Assembly (NCBI GenBank): GCA_947632565.1
Contig: CANRPT010000003.1
Coordinates: forward strand, 1-58,297
Direction: 5' to 3'
Origin: an uncultured Bacilli bacterium
GTDB lineage: Bacteria; Bacillota_I; Bacilli_A; RF39; UBA660
Length of the DNA stretch: 58,297 bases
Position 1 is the stretch's first letter. The number at the start of each line of letters is the position of its first letter. This document shows, piece by piece, positions 34,710 to 44,115 of this stretch. Made by a program: the position numbers and the translations under genes. The notes under the pieces are model-generated. The model worked only from the letters and a program-made list of their open reading frames with translations. It was not told where the DNA came from and ran no database searches.

Positions 34710-35762
34710 TTATTCAATATTTGCTGAGTCTTCTTTTTCTTTTTCAAGAAATGCATCATCAAAAAATTTTTGAAATTTCTTAGCAATTTTTTTCCATTCC
34801 CAATTTTTGATTTGTCTTTTATTTTCTTTTCTTAATTCCTCTAATGAATCTAAATTATTTATAAACTCTTTAATGGTTTGTTTTAAGCAATCTTTTGATC
34901 TTTCTTTTAAAATATATTTACTTTGCTCTGGTCCTAGAGCATCTGGTACAATTCCAACTCTTGTCGATATAATTGGCACACCGCAAGCCATTGCTTCTAA
35001 TACGGGATTAGGAGTTCCTTCACATTTGGAAGTACAAATTAATACATCAATTTTTGAATAATACTCTACCATTTTATTGTGAGGTATCATCCTGACCTGA
35101 CGATCTGCAAAATACTCTTCAATTTTGATTCCCTCTTCTTGCAGTTCTTTAATTGCAGGCTTTAAAATAGTATTTACTCCTTTAAAATCATCAATATCAT
35201 TTTTCCATGCACTATTTCCAACCCAGCCAATAACTAAATTTCTATTTTTTATATTTTGAAATCTTTTTTCATTTATTGGATAAAATTCTTCAAAATCAAC
35301 TCCATCAGTTATAACACATGTTGGTTTATTTTTTAGATTAAGTTTATTTGCATAAATATCATATAAAATATTAGAAGAAACGTAGTATCTTTTACACTTA
35401 GAAAATATTTCTCTAGTTTTTTTTATAGCATTTCCTTCACTAAATAAATGATCGTATACACAAGTTGTTATTATTTTATTGTTCACAAATTTTTCAAGGA
35501 AATCATCCATGGTTAATGTTAAAGTTCTAATATACCAATTCCAATTTTTATTAGTTAAAAATACTATATTTTCTCTCCAAAAAAAGTGAATTAAATCAAA
35601 ATCTTCAGCATACAAATAAACTTTAACTAAATTGTTATCTAAATATGTTATGGGGATTATTTCAAAATCATATTTTTTTATATTTTTCTTTATATTTCGT
35701 GCAATATTAGCAAATGCCCAATTGTCAGAATCTACGACTAATGCTATTTTTTTCGTTTTCAT
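34710..35762 (-). CDS. Glycosyltransferase family 4
   Basis: A 350-residue GT-B protein: KKIALVVDSDNWAFANIARNI at the N-terminus and VLICTSKCEGTPNPVLEAMACGVPIISTRVG (Ex7E) in the C-domain. Similar proteins occur in rhamnan and teichoic-acid type loci with ABC exporters, as here. It lies 15 bp upstream of the GT-C-like gene. Confidence 0.85.
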   Translation of the reverse strand: MKTKKIALVVDSDNWAFANIARNIKKNIKKYDFEIIPITYLDNNLVKVYLYAEDFDLIHFFWRENIVFLTNKNWNWYIRTLTLTMDDFLEKFVNNKIITTCVYDHLFSEGNAIKKTREIFSKCKRYYVSSNILYDIYANKLNLKNKPTCVITDGVDFEEFYPINEKRFQNIKNRNLVIGWVGNSAWKNDIDDFKGVNTILKPAIKELQEEGIKIEEYFADRQVRMIPHNKMVEYYSKIDVLICTSKCEGTPNPVLEAMACGVPIISTRVGIVPDALGPEQSKYILKERSKDCLKQTIKEFINNLDSLEELRKENKRQIKNWEWKKIAKKFQKFFDDAFLEKEKEDSANIE

Positions 35763-35771
35763 GTTATCAAC

Positions 35772-36095
35772 CTACTTTATAATTTTCTGTTTAACTTTTT
35801 TTAATTTTTGATAAAGTTTCCATGATTTAGATGATTCAATATTTGTAAGACGATTGTATAAATAATTTACATCATTATCTTTTTTGATATATCCATTAAG
35901 TATTAATTGCTTTTCCATTTCCGCTACTTGTTCTTTCATTTTTATGGAACTACTTAATCTATTATAATCGGTTTGAATATCTAAAAGAGCGTTAATTATT
36001 TTTTCTTTCTCTTCAATAGTAATTTTTAATTTTTCAACTTCACTTATTAACTCTTCTAATTTTTTATATTCTTTTTCTACTTTCTTTTTTGACAT
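35772..36095 (-). CDS. Small coiled-coil protein
   Basis: A 107-residue, highly charged protein predicted by eye to be a coiled coil over residues 5-80 (KLEELISEVEKLKITIEEKE). No membrane segment. It ends in SSKSWKLYQKLKKVKQKI, a pattern often seen after glycosyltransferase domains in polysaccharide loci, so it may be a scaffold or a split-off tail of a neighbouring transferase. AGGGGGA precedes the ATG. 9-10 bp separate it from both neighbours. Confidence 0.65.
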   Translation of the reverse strand: MSKKKVEKEYKKLEELISEVEKLKITIEEKEKIINALLDIQTDYNRLSSSIKMKEQVAEMEKQLILNGYIKKDNDVNYLYNRLTNIESSKSWKLYQKLKKVKQKIIK

Positions 36096-36105
36096 ACATA
36101 TCCCC

Positions 36106-38031
36106 CTATTTTAAATTCCATGATTTTTTTAGAAAATTAATTCTATTCTTCATTTGAAGTTGATGATTCTTACTTAATTTAAATTGCTCTACGCAATAAT
36201 CATAAATTCTTTGAATTTCTTCAATATGCTTTTGATGAGACATAGTTGATGAAACATTATCACCATGTAATCGATAATAATTTAATACTTTATTAGTATA
36301 AGCAATATCTCCTTTAGCCATAACATTTATATAGAAAAACCAATCTCCTGCTTGTTTAAAACTACCAGATGTTTGTAAATATTTTTTATAATCTCCTTTT
36401 TTTATTATGGCACTAGATACATTAGCAATTGTGCAATTTAAATAACTATAATCATGTATTTCTTTTATCCCATTATTTACAAAAGATTTATCCCAGTGCT
36501 TCGTTTTATTTATATCAATTTCTGGCTTAATTGATTTTATCAAAATTTTTCCAAAAACATCTATAAATGCAGTGTCAGAATAACTTATAACTATATTTTT
36601 ATTATTTAAAATAGGCTTTATTAAATTTTTAATTAAAGTATTTTCACAATAATCATCAGCTTCTGCTATCCAAACATAATCTCCAGAAGCAATCTTAAAT
36701 CCTTTTTCCCATTGTCTAAATGCAGATCCACTATTAGTAGTATTATATATTGTTTTTATACTCACATAATTTGATATTTGTTCTTTAATTTCATCAATCA
36801 TTGCTAGGGAATCATCTTTAGAGCAATCATCTAATATTATTAATTCAAATATCTTATAATTTTGATTTAGGATGCTATAAATTCTTTGATACATGAACCT
36901 TGCATAATTATAATTTGGTACTATTACTGAAACTTTAATTTTTTCTTCAGGTAATGATTGTTGATATTTAGCCGCCTTTATCACTTTTGTTAAATCGATA
37001 TCCGTTAATATTACATCTTTTTTTTTCAAAAATTTAGCTAAAATATTGTAAATATTGATTAAATTATTTGCCAATATATAATGCCCTGTACAATTTAGTT
37101 TGAATAACATTTTATAATAGATTCGATGCTTGCTTCCAGATTGTTCTAAAAAATTCCAAAAATAATGATTTTGACGTATATTATATTTTTGTGAAAGCTG
37201 ATTAAATTTTTTTAATACATTTTTTCTTCTAGATATAGATTTAATATTTGGAATGACATATATTAACAGTACTATTAACTGATTATAAACAATAGCTTGT
37301 TTTAATTCAGCATAATCCTTATGTTTTTTTATTCTTTCTAAAGTTGTATCAACTCCGTAGAAAATGTCAAATCTCTTATCAGAAAATCCTGAATTCTGGA
37401 TAGATCCTCCTCTTTGAATATAATAATAATAAGTTTGTGCATAAGAAATTTTTTTAGCATTTACCAAAGCTGGTATTACCACAGCCAAATCCTCATTCAC
37501 TTTTCCAACTTCAAATTCATATTTAGAAATAATACTTTTTTTAAATAATTTATTGCAGGCACTAGCAGCAAGTCCATTATTAATAATATTGATTAAATTA
37601 AATTCTTTAGCATTGCAGCACTTAGACAATACTTCCATTTTATTATTTTCATAAATTACTTTCATATCGCATATAGCAATTTCAGAATTATTTTTAATAA
37701 TGGAATTAATTAATTTTTCATAATAATCTAGTTCTACATAATCATCCGAATCAATATATCCAATATACTCTCCTGTAGCAAATTTTAAACCAATATTTCT
37801 TGAAAAAGATAAGCCACTATTTTTTTTATTATAAATAATTTTAATTTTTTGATTTTTCCCATATTTTTTTAATACTTCTCTTGAATTATCTGTAGAACAA
37901 TCCTCTACTACAATTATTTCTAAATTATCATAGGTTTGATTTAGTAAACAATTTAGACACTTATCTAGATATTTAGAAGTATTATATACTGGTACAATGA
38001 TTGAAATCTTATTTTTCAATACTTTTTTCAT
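36106..38031 (-). CDS. Bifunctional protein with two GT2 domains
   Basis: A 641-residue protein with two complete GT2 catalytic domains. The first is at about 8-110 (ISIIVPVYNTSKYLDKCL; metal site YIDSDDY). The second is at about 380-490 (VSVIVPNYNYARFMYQRI; acidic site AEADDY). Linking and C-terminal regions are helical. Such tandem transferases often extend a chain with two linkages, for example in rhamnose-containing polymers. Donors unknown. The TAAGGAG site fits the start. Confidence 0.88.
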   Translation of the reverse strand: MKKVLKNKISIIVPVYNTSKYLDKCLNCLLNQTYDNLEIIVVEDCSTDNSREVLKKYGKNQKIKIIYNKKNSGLSFSRNIGLKFATGEYIGYIDSDDYVELDYYEKLINSIIKNNSEIAICDMKVIYENNKMEVLSKCCNAKEFNLINIINNGLAASACNKLFKKSIISKYEFEVGKVNEDLAVVIPALVNAKKISYAQTYYYYIQRGGSIQNSGFSDKRFDIFYGVDTTLERIKKHKDYAELKQAIVYNQLIVLLIYVIPNIKSISRRKNVLKKFNQLSQKYNIRQNHYFWNFLEQSGSKHRIYYKMLFKLNCTGHYILANNLINIYNILAKFLKKKDVILTDIDLTKVIKAAKYQQSLPEEKIKVSVIVPNYNYARFMYQRIYSILNQNYKIFELIILDDCSKDDSLAMIDEIKEQISNYVSIKTIYNTTNSGSAFRQWEKGFKIASGDYVWIAEADDYCENTLIKNLIKPILNNKNIVISYSDTAFIDVFGKILIKSIKPEIDINKTKHWDKSFVNNGIKEIHDYSYLNCTIANVSSAIIKKGDYKKYLQTSGSFKQAGDWFFYINVMAKGDIAYTNKVLNYYRLHGDNVSSTMSHQKHIEEIQRIYDYCVEQFKLSKNHQLQMKNRINFLKKSWNLK

Positions 38032-38041
38032 AACTAACTCC

Positions 38042-38872
38042 TTAAATTTGTTTTAATAATAGTTTTAGAGATTTTAATCTTTCATTTTCTCTAAATAATT
38101 TACTAAGTCTTATGTTTTTATTACTATTTTTAATACTTAATCCCTCTTCATGATACACTTTTATTTCAGGATTGTAAACACTTATTAATCCATCTTTTAT
38201 TACTCTGTTATATAAAAACTCTTCTTCATGAAACAAGAAAGTTTCGTTATAAAATGGGAATTTATACTTTGTAATATATTTTTTTGAAAAAACCAAAGCG
38301 CATCCATGTAAGGCTACACCTGTTTTAATACATTCTCCATTGGTAGGTGTTTTAGGTTTTTTTATTAAATATTTTAATTTTAAATATATTTTTAAAATTA
38401 GATAAAATATGCTATTATTATATATTCTAATTAATTTTTTACATTTATTAATTTCTGCCTCTATTTTTTCTTTACCATAAATAATAGGAAAAGGATTTAT
38501 CGACTCACCAGTAGGAGAATCAATATAAGGTCCTAACATATCAAATTTATATTCATTATATGTTTGAATAATCTTATCATTTATGTTGACATCACTGATG
38601 TACACATCATTATTAATGATAAAGTAAAAATCTGAGTTATATTTCTTTTTTGCATATTCAATACCAAAATTGTTTGCTTTTGCATAACCATAATTTTTAT
38701 CTAATTTTAAAATATCCATAGTATATTCAGTAATTCTTATTTCATCTTCAGCACTTAAGGTGTTATTATCAACAACAATAATACTTTTATCTCCGTTTAG
38801 TTTTTTTAAATGTTTTAAGCAAGTTAATGTCTCAGAAATATTCTTGTAATGCAAAACTATAAAACTTATCAT
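38042..38872 (-). CDS. Rhamnosyltransferase-like GT2
   Basis: A ~276-residue GT2 enzyme: ISFIVLHYKNISETLTCL, DNNTLSAEDE, NYGYAKANNFGIEYA, INNDVYISD and FLFHEEEFLYNRV, the pattern of WbbL/RfbF-type rhamnosyltransferases. The ATG at 38872 is preferred to one at 38890 because GAGGAAA lies about 7 nt upstream of it and it falls directly after the stop of the exporter permease gene (38874). Confidence 0.85.
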   Translation of the reverse strand: MISFIVLHYKNISETLTCLKHLKKLNGDKSIIVVDNNTLSAEDEIRITEYTMDILKLDKNYGYAKANNFGIEYAKKKYNSDFYFIINNDVYISDVNINDKIIQTYNEYKFDMLGPYIDSPTGESINPFPIIYGKEKIEAEINKCKKLIRIYNNSIFYLILKIYLKLKYLIKKPKTPTNGECIKTGVALHGCALVFSKKYITKYKFPFYNETFLFHEEEFLYNRVIKDGLISVYNPEIKVYHEEGLSIKNSNKNIRLSKLFRENERLKSLKLLLKQI

Positions 38873-38873
38873 A

Positions 38874-39647
38874 TTATATTTCCTCAGCAAATCTTTTTTC
38901 TAATTTATTAAAAATTTTATAACAAATTATTAGTACCATCACTCCAACAATTAATAGTACTCCTAAATTAGATAAATTAGGTATTCTTTGTAAATAGAAA
39001 ATATCTCTATAAGCATTAATTAGATGTGCTAACGGGTTAAGTTTAAATATCCAAGTAATAGCACCACTAAACATATCAGTTGTATATAAAATTGGTGTGG
39101 CATAAAATAACATATTAATTAAAAAATTAACAATATATTCGACATCTTTTACATAAACATTAAATGCACTTAATAAGAAAATTATAGCTAAAGAAATTAT
39201 ATATTGAATAATTGCTATAAATGGTAAAAAAATTAAATGCCAAGTAATCCCTATACCACCAAATAATACAAATATTAATATAATTATGCATGATATAAAG
39301 AAATTAACCAATCCACTAGTTACTACAGATATTGGTAATATTTCTCTTGGAAAATATACCTTTTTAATTAAATTGCTATTATTAGTTATACAGGTAGTTC
39401 CTTGCGATATAACAGTTGTAAAAAAATTCCAAGGAATAATACCGCAGATAAGGAATATTAAATAATTTTCAGTTTTTACTCGCATAATATAAGGAAATAC
39501 TATAGCATATACTAATACCATTAATAAAGGATTTATAAAGGACCATAATACTCCTAAAAAAGATGCTTTGTATTTTCCTCTTATTTCTTTTTGAACATTA
39601 GTTTTTAACAATTCTCTATAATTATATAGTTCTTTAAACAATCCCAT
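38874..39647 (-). CDS. Polysaccharide ABC exporter permease (TagG/Wzm-like)
   Basis: A 257-residue ABC-2 type permease with six helices: KEIRGKYKASFLGVLWSFINPLLMVLVYAIVF, then the ABC-2 motif IPWNFFTTVISQGTTCITNNSNLIKKVYFPREILP. It forms the channel exporting a completed lipid-linked polymer such as O-antigen or teichoic acid. Its ATPase gene lies 8 bp upstream. Confidence 0.92.
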   Translation of the reverse strand: MGLFKELYNYRELLKTNVQKEIRGKYKASFLGVLWSFINPLLMVLVYAIVFPYIMRVKTENYLIFLICGIIPWNFFTTVISQGTTCITNNSNLIKKVYFPREILPISVVTSGLVNFFISCIIILIFVLFGGIGITWHLIFLPFIAIIQYIISLAIIFLLSAFNVYVKDVEYIVNFLINMLFYATPILYTTDMFSGAITWIFKLNPLAHLINAYRDIFYLQRIPNLSNLGVLLIVGVMVLIICYKIFNKLEKRFAEEI

Positions 39648-39655
39648 AAATACAC

Positions 39656-40396
39656 CTACTTACATTCCTCTAAATATTTACTGATCACAGACTTACAGTC
39701 CCCATCTAGAGCTACTTCACCATTATTAATCCATATAGCTCTCTTACATAATTTTTTTATCGCATCTAAGCTATGCGAAACAATAACAATTGTTTTATCG
39801 CTATTAGCTAATTCCTCTAATTTAGCAAAACATTTATCACTAAAATGTTGATCTCCAACAGCTAATATTTCATCAATAAGTAGTATTTCAGCATCAACGT
39901 TTATTGCTACACTAAATGCGAGACGCATATACATACCTGAAGAGTATGTTCTTACTGGCGAATCAATAAAATCTCCTAACTCAGAAAACTCTATGATATC
40001 ATTCATTCTATTATCTATCTCATTTTTATTAAGTCCAAATATAGCAGCATTAAAATAAATATTTTCTCTTCCTGTAAAATCAGGATGGAATCCCGCTCCT
40101 AGTTCTAATAAAGAGGTTAACTTTCCATAAGTTTCTATCGTCCCTTTATTAGGATATATTATTTTAGTCATTAACTTTAACAGAGTTGACTTACCACTCC
40201 CATTTACGCCAATTAAGGCAACCGTTTCACCTTTGTTTATTTGTAAATTTATATTCTTTAATACTGTCCTTACCTCAATTTTATTTTTTTTTCCTCTAAC
40301 AATTCTTTCCTTTAAAGTGTTAGGTTTATCAGAATAGAGTTTAAATGTTTTAGTCATATTTTTAACTTCAATAGCAACATCTTTATTCTTTTTCAT
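39656..40396 (-). CDS. Polysaccharide ABC exporter ATPase (TagH/Wzt-like)
   Basis: A 246-residue ATPase: Walker A GVNGSGKST, signature YSSGMYMRLAFSVAI, Walker B EILLIDEILAVGD, and the KpsT/Wzt marker LTSLLELGAGFHPDFTGREN. It lacks the extra C-terminal carbohydrate-binding domain seen in some Wzt proteins, so export may not depend on a terminal cap. GGAGG-like site before the ATG. First gene of the 40396-30514 array. Confidence 0.93.
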   Translation of the reverse strand: MKKNKDVAIEVKNMTKTFKLYSDKPNTLKERIVRGKKNKIEVRTVLKNINLQINKGETVALIGVNGSGKSTLLKLMTKIIYPNKGTIETYGKLTSLLELGAGFHPDFTGRENIYFNAAIFGLNKNEIDNRMNDIIEFSELGDFIDSPVRTYSSGMYMRLAFSVAINVDAEILLIDEILAVGDQHFSDKCFAKLEELANSDKTIVIVSHSLDAIKKLCKRAIWINNGEVALDGDCKSVISKYLEECK

Positions 40397-40417
40397 TTTC
40401 TATCCTCCATTGAAATA

Positions 40418-40423
40418 ATTATA
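40418..40423 (-). promoter_or_regulatory. Extended -10 promoter for the ABC exporter operon
   Basis: On the minus strand TTGCTATAAT, an extended -10 element, with no convincing -35 box. It lies between the terminator at 40433-40463 and the ATG at 40396. Confidence 0.55.
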
Positions 40424-40432
40424 GCAAAAATA

Positions 40433-40463
40433 AAAGTGTAAATCTACTACTCTTTACACTTTT
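40433..40463 (-). terminator. Terminator of the capEFG transcript
   Basis: On the minus strand AAAAGTGTAAA and TTTACACTTTT form an 11-bp stem with a 9-nt loop, followed by ATTTTTG. It lies ~270 bp after capG, so the transcript would include the small ORF at 40573. Confidence 0.75.
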
Positions 40464-40572
40464 TACGCTTTTTATAATAACTGATTAAAGACTAATTTTT
40501 ATATTTATATTTATAAAACTAGGACTAGTTTAATTTTATTATTGTTTTGAATTTTATATAATTATTTTATGC

Positions 40573-40743
40573 TTAATCCAATATCTGAATTTTTAAATAA
40601 AGATACATTAATTTTTCTAAAAATGGCTTAAAGCAGAAAAAATAAAAATAAATTTTATTATATATCTTTTTCATAAAATTTTTACCATTTAATTCAAAAT
40701 AATCATAATATGATGTCATTTTCTTTATGTTTATTTTTTCCAT
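40573..40743 (-). CDS. Possible 56-residue ORF after capG
   Basis: Starting at an ATG inside the last codons of capG, a frame encodes MEKINIKKMTSYYDYFELNG and continues as a basic, aromatic-rich helix-like peptide (KKIYNKIYFYFFCFKPFLEK). No ribosome site is visible; a second ATG at codon 9 is no better. It lies before the operon terminator. It may be a real small protein or the remnant of a lost gene. The rest of 40397-40730 holds only the terminator and promoter described. Confidence 0.3.
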   Translation of the reverse strand: MEKINIKKMTSYYDYFELNGKNFMKKIYNKIYFYFFCFKPFLEKLMYLYLKIQILD

Positions 40744-41852
40744 ACTCTACTATTCACAATATTATAATAGCTTTGGATAATTTTAACAACTTTTAAAGAA
40801 ACATCTAAATCACAATAATCTCTAACTGGATTTTTCCTTCCTTCACGATAAGAATTAACAGCAAGTTCGATTGAATTTATAATGTCTCTTTCATTAACTC
40901 CTCCTAAAACTATACTACCACCATCTAAGGCTTCTGGTCTTTCGGTACTAGTTCTAAGTGATATACCTGGTATATTTAAAATAGCACTTTCTTCTGGAAT
41001 TGTTCCGCTATCAGACAGAACACAAAAAGCATGTTTTTGTAATTTTACATAGTCAAAAAATCCTAATGGCTCCATATTAGTTATTAATTTGTGAAATTTA
41101 ATATCTTTTTCTTTTATTTTTTTTGCAGTTCGTGGATGAGTAGAAAAAATTACTTTTTTTTGATATTTTTCAGCAACCTTATTTAAAGAATTAACAAGTT
41201 CCATAAAATTTTTATCATTATCGATATTTTCCTCGCGGTGAGCACTAACCACAAAATAATCTTTTTCTTTTAAATTTAACCTTTCTAATATGTTCGATTC
41301 ATCAATACTTTCCATATTTTTTGTTAATACTTCAGCCATTGGTGAACCAGTAACATAAAGAAAATCATTTGTTATTCCCTCATTAATTAAGTATCTTCTA
41401 GCATTCTCAGTATATGCTAAATTAACATCGCTAATATGATCTACTATCCTACGATTAATTTCTTCAGGCACATTAAAATCAAAGCATCTATTACCAGCTT
41501 CCATATGAAAAATAGGAACTTTTAATCTTTTTGCTGCATAAGCTGCTAAACAACTATTCGTATCTCCAAGTACTAATAAAGCATCAGGTTTTACTTCATT
41601 TATTACTTCATAGCTTCTAGCAATTATATTGCCTACTGTTTCACCCAAATTTTTACCTGGTGAATCTAAATAATAATCAGGATTTCTTAGCCCAAACTCT
41701 TCAAAGAAAACTTGATTTAAAGTATAATCATAGTTTTGCCCTGTATGAACTAATACTAATTCAAAATATTTATCGATTGCTTTCATTACCTCTGACAATC
41801 TAATAATTTCAGGTCTTGTTCCTACTACTACCATTATTTTTAATTTATTCAT
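40731..41852 (-). CDS. capG: UDP-N-acetylglucosamine 2-epimerase family (CapG/WecB-like)
   Basis: About 373 residues of the WecB family: VVVGTRPEIIRLSEVM, LVLGDTNSCLAAYAAKRLKVPIFHMEAGNR, VSAHREENID and SDSGTIPEE. After CapE and CapF it would act as CapG, epimerising C2 of UDP-N-acetyl-L-pneumosamine to yield UDP-N-acetyl-L-fucosamine. The order capE-capF-capG on one strand supports CapG over the generic epimerase. The ATG at 41852 is preferred to an upstream GTG because AGGTGA is about 9 nt upstream. Confidence 0.88.
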   Translation of the reverse strand: MNKLKIMVVVGTRPEIIRLSEVMKAIDKYFELVLVHTGQNYDYTLNQVFFEEFGLRNPDYYLDSPGKNLGETVGNIIARSYEVINEVKPDALLVLGDTNSCLAAYAAKRLKVPIFHMEAGNRCFDFNVPEEINRRIVDHISDVNLAYTENARRYLINEGITNDFLYVTGSPMAEVLTKNMESIDESNILERLNLKEKDYFVVSAHREENIDNDKNFMELVNSLNKVAEKYQKKVIFSTHPRTAKKIKEKDIKFHKLITNMEPLGFFDYVKLQKHAFCVLSDSGTIPEESAILNIPGISLRTSTERPEALDGGSIVLGGVNERDIINSIELAVNSYREGRKNPVRDYCDLDVSLKVVKIIQSYYNIVNSRVWKK

Positions 41853-41898
41853 AAAATCTATCACCTATCTACTTACCTTAATATAATTCTTTTTATCT

Positions 41899-42999
41899 TT
41901 ATTTTACTTCTTTAAAATAGGTATCAGGATGATTCTTATCAAATAATTCATTACACCATATTGCAAGAATCATTTCTCCATCGCCAATATTTTCAATATT
42001 ATGAGTGTATCCTACAGGTATAGTTACTATCTTTATTTCATCGTCATCAACAATAAACGAATACTTATCATCATTTACTATACTTTTAAAACTAATTTTT
42101 GCCTTACCTTTAATAACCATAAATCTTTCCATTTTAGTATGATGATAATGATTACCCCTTATTATTCCTGGCTTAGAAAATGAAACAGAAAACTGACCAT
42201 TTTCATATGTTCTCACTAATTCGATAAATGCTCCGCGATCATCAACATTTTTTGTTGCATTAATGGTCATTTTATCTAATTCCATATAGCTAACATATGT
42301 AGCAAATAATTTTTTTATAAAATCATTACCAGTATTAGGAACATAGATAGAATTCATACTTTTTTTAAATTCTTCTAATTTATCCACAATATATTGTAAA
42401 GTAACTTTATATCTTGGATTTATATAACAATAATTTTCTACCTTTTCATCAGGACTATAACCATTTAATATTTTTATAAATTCTTCACATACATCATCGA
42501 TATAAACTAATTCCAAACTAGCTTGTGGATCATCAATCCTAATTTCTAAATCGTGGCTAATATTATAGCAGAATGTAGCAACAACTGAATTATAATTTGG
42601 TATGCACCACTTACCAAAAACATTATGCAATCTGTATATATAATATTTGCTTAAATTATCTATAACATAGTCTTCTGCTATTTTCTTACTTTTTCCATAG
42701 TCATTATCCTTTATAGCTTGGATACTAGAAGTTATTAACAAAGGAATATTTTTATCTTTAATTAAATCAACTATTTGTTTAGTCAAATCACTATTTCCTT
42801 CATAAAACTCTTTAGAATCTATAGGTCTATTAACTCCTGCTAAATGAAAAATAAATTCAATATTATCTATATTACTTTTTATTTTTTCAAAATTATCATC
42901 TTTATCATAAGTAATAATTTCAAGATTATCAATCTCTTGTAAATGGGCTATTAAATTTTTTCCAATAAAACCATTGCTACCTGTTACTAATACTTTCAT
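41899..42999 (-). CDS. capF: CapF: bifunctional reductase/epimerase for UDP-L-FucNAc
   Basis: About 366 residues. An N-terminal SDR domain (VLVTGSNGFIGKNL, GKSKKIAED) is joined to a C-terminal cupin domain beginning around 245, with the metal-binding block GNHYHHTKMERFMVIKG. This two-domain layout is diagnostic for CapF (WbjC), which reduces and epimerises the CapE product to UDP-N-acetyl-6-deoxy-talosamine-type sugar. The start at 42999 is preferred to a GTG at 43011 because TGAGGGA lies just before it. Confidence 0.92.
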   Translation of the reverse strand: MKVLVTGSNGFIGKNLIAHLQEIDNLEIITYDKDDNFEKIKSNIDNIEFIFHLAGVNRPIDSKEFYEGNSDLTKQIVDLIKDKNIPLLITSSIQAIKDNDYGKSKKIAEDYVIDNLSKYYIYRLHNVFGKWCIPNYNSVVATFCYNISHDLEIRIDDPQASLELVYIDDVCEEFIKILNGYSPDEKVENYCYINPRYKVTLQYIVDKLEEFKKSMNSIYVPNTGNDFIKKLFATYVSYMELDKMTINATKNVDDRGAFIELVRTYENGQFSVSFSKPGIIRGNHYHHTKMERFMVIKGKAKISFKSIVNDDKYSFIVDDDEIKIVTIPVGYTHNIENIGDGEMILAIWCNELFDKNHPDTYFKEVK

Positions 43000-43010
43000 T
43001 TTATCCCTCA

Positions 43011-44006
43011 CTACTTAAATAAATCTAATTTTCTTAATAAATCTTTCATACCTTCGACATCTAATCTTTTAGTATTATGCGAATTATATTCTTCTATTTT
43101 TTCTAAGTCTGCATTTCCTTCATTAATATATTTTTGATAATTTAAATTACGATTATCCGCTGGGATACGATAATAATCTCCTAAATCCTCAGCATTAACC
43201 ATTTCCTCTTTAGTAACTAATACTTCATATAATTTTTCGCCATGTCTTGTGCCAATACAATTGATTGGTACATCACTATTTTTTAGTTCTTTTATTGCTT
43301 CAGCCAAAGTGCCAATTGTAGCAGCAGGAGCCTTTTGAACAAATAAATCTCCTTGTTTGCCATGTTCAAAAGCATAAATAACTAAATCTACAGCATCTTC
43401 TAATGTCATCATAAATCTTGTCATTTCTGGATTGGTGACAGTTAATGGCTTACCTTCAGTAATTTGTTCACAGAAAAGAGGTATTACTGAACCACGACTA
43501 GCCATAACATTACCATATCTTGTGCGACAAATAATAGTATCGTTATTTTTTAAATTTCTTCCTTTTGCAATTGCTACTTTTTCCATTAATGCCTTACTCA
43601 TCCCCATCGCATTAATTGGATAAGCTGCTTTATCTGTACTTAGAACAATAACTTTTTTTACTTTATGATTTATTGCGGCTTCCAAAACGTTATCAGTACC
43701 TAAAACATTGGTATTAACTGCTTGCATTGGAAAAAATTCACAAGAAGGTACTTGTTTTAAAGCTGCTGCATGAAAAATATAATCTACACCATCCATTGCA
43801 TCATCTATACTTCTATAATCTCGTACATCACCAATATAGAATTTAATTTTATCATTTTTGTATTTGATACGCATATCTTCTTGTTTTTTTTCATCTCTTG
43901 AAAATATTCTTATCTCCTTTAAATCACTATCTAAAAATCTTTTTAGCACTGCATTACCAAACGAACCAGTACCTCCTGTAATTAATAAAACTTTGTCTTT
44001 AAACAT
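43011..44006 (-). CDS. capE: CapE: UDP-GlcNAc 4,6-dehydratase (inverting)
   Basis: A 331-residue short-chain dehydratase: LLITGGTGSFGNAVLKRF at the N-terminus, HAAALKQVPSCEFFP, and STDKAAYPINAMGMSKALMEK. The Met in place of Tyr in the usual YxxxK is characteristic of CapE/PseB-type enzymes, which remove water and invert C5 of UDP-GlcNAc. First committed step to UDP-L-FucNAc. AGAGGTG lies upstream. It follows the rmlA remnant. Confidence 0.92.
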   Translation of the reverse strand: MFKDKVLLITGGTGSFGNAVLKRFLDSDLKEIRIFSRDEKKQEDMRIKYKNDKIKFYIGDVRDYRSIDDAMDGVDYIFHAAALKQVPSCEFFPMQAVNTNVLGTDNVLEAAINHKVKKVIVLSTDKAAYPINAMGMSKALMEKVAIAKGRNLKNNDTIICRTRYGNVMASRGSVIPLFCEQITEGKPLTVTNPEMTRFMMTLEDAVDLVIYAFEHGKQGDLFVQKAPAATIGTLAEAIKELKNSDVPINCIGTRHGEKLYEVLVTKEEMVNAEDLGDYYRIPADNRNLNYQKYINEGNADLEKIEEYNSHNTKRLDVEGMKDLLRKLDLFK

Positions 44007-44115
44007 TTTTTCACCTCTATACCCTTCTAAATTTTATCAAAATTAATTATTAGATATTTCTATTTTGTCTTTTGAATAAAACTTTTGTTTAAATTTCATA
44101 TTAGTTAGTATTTTC

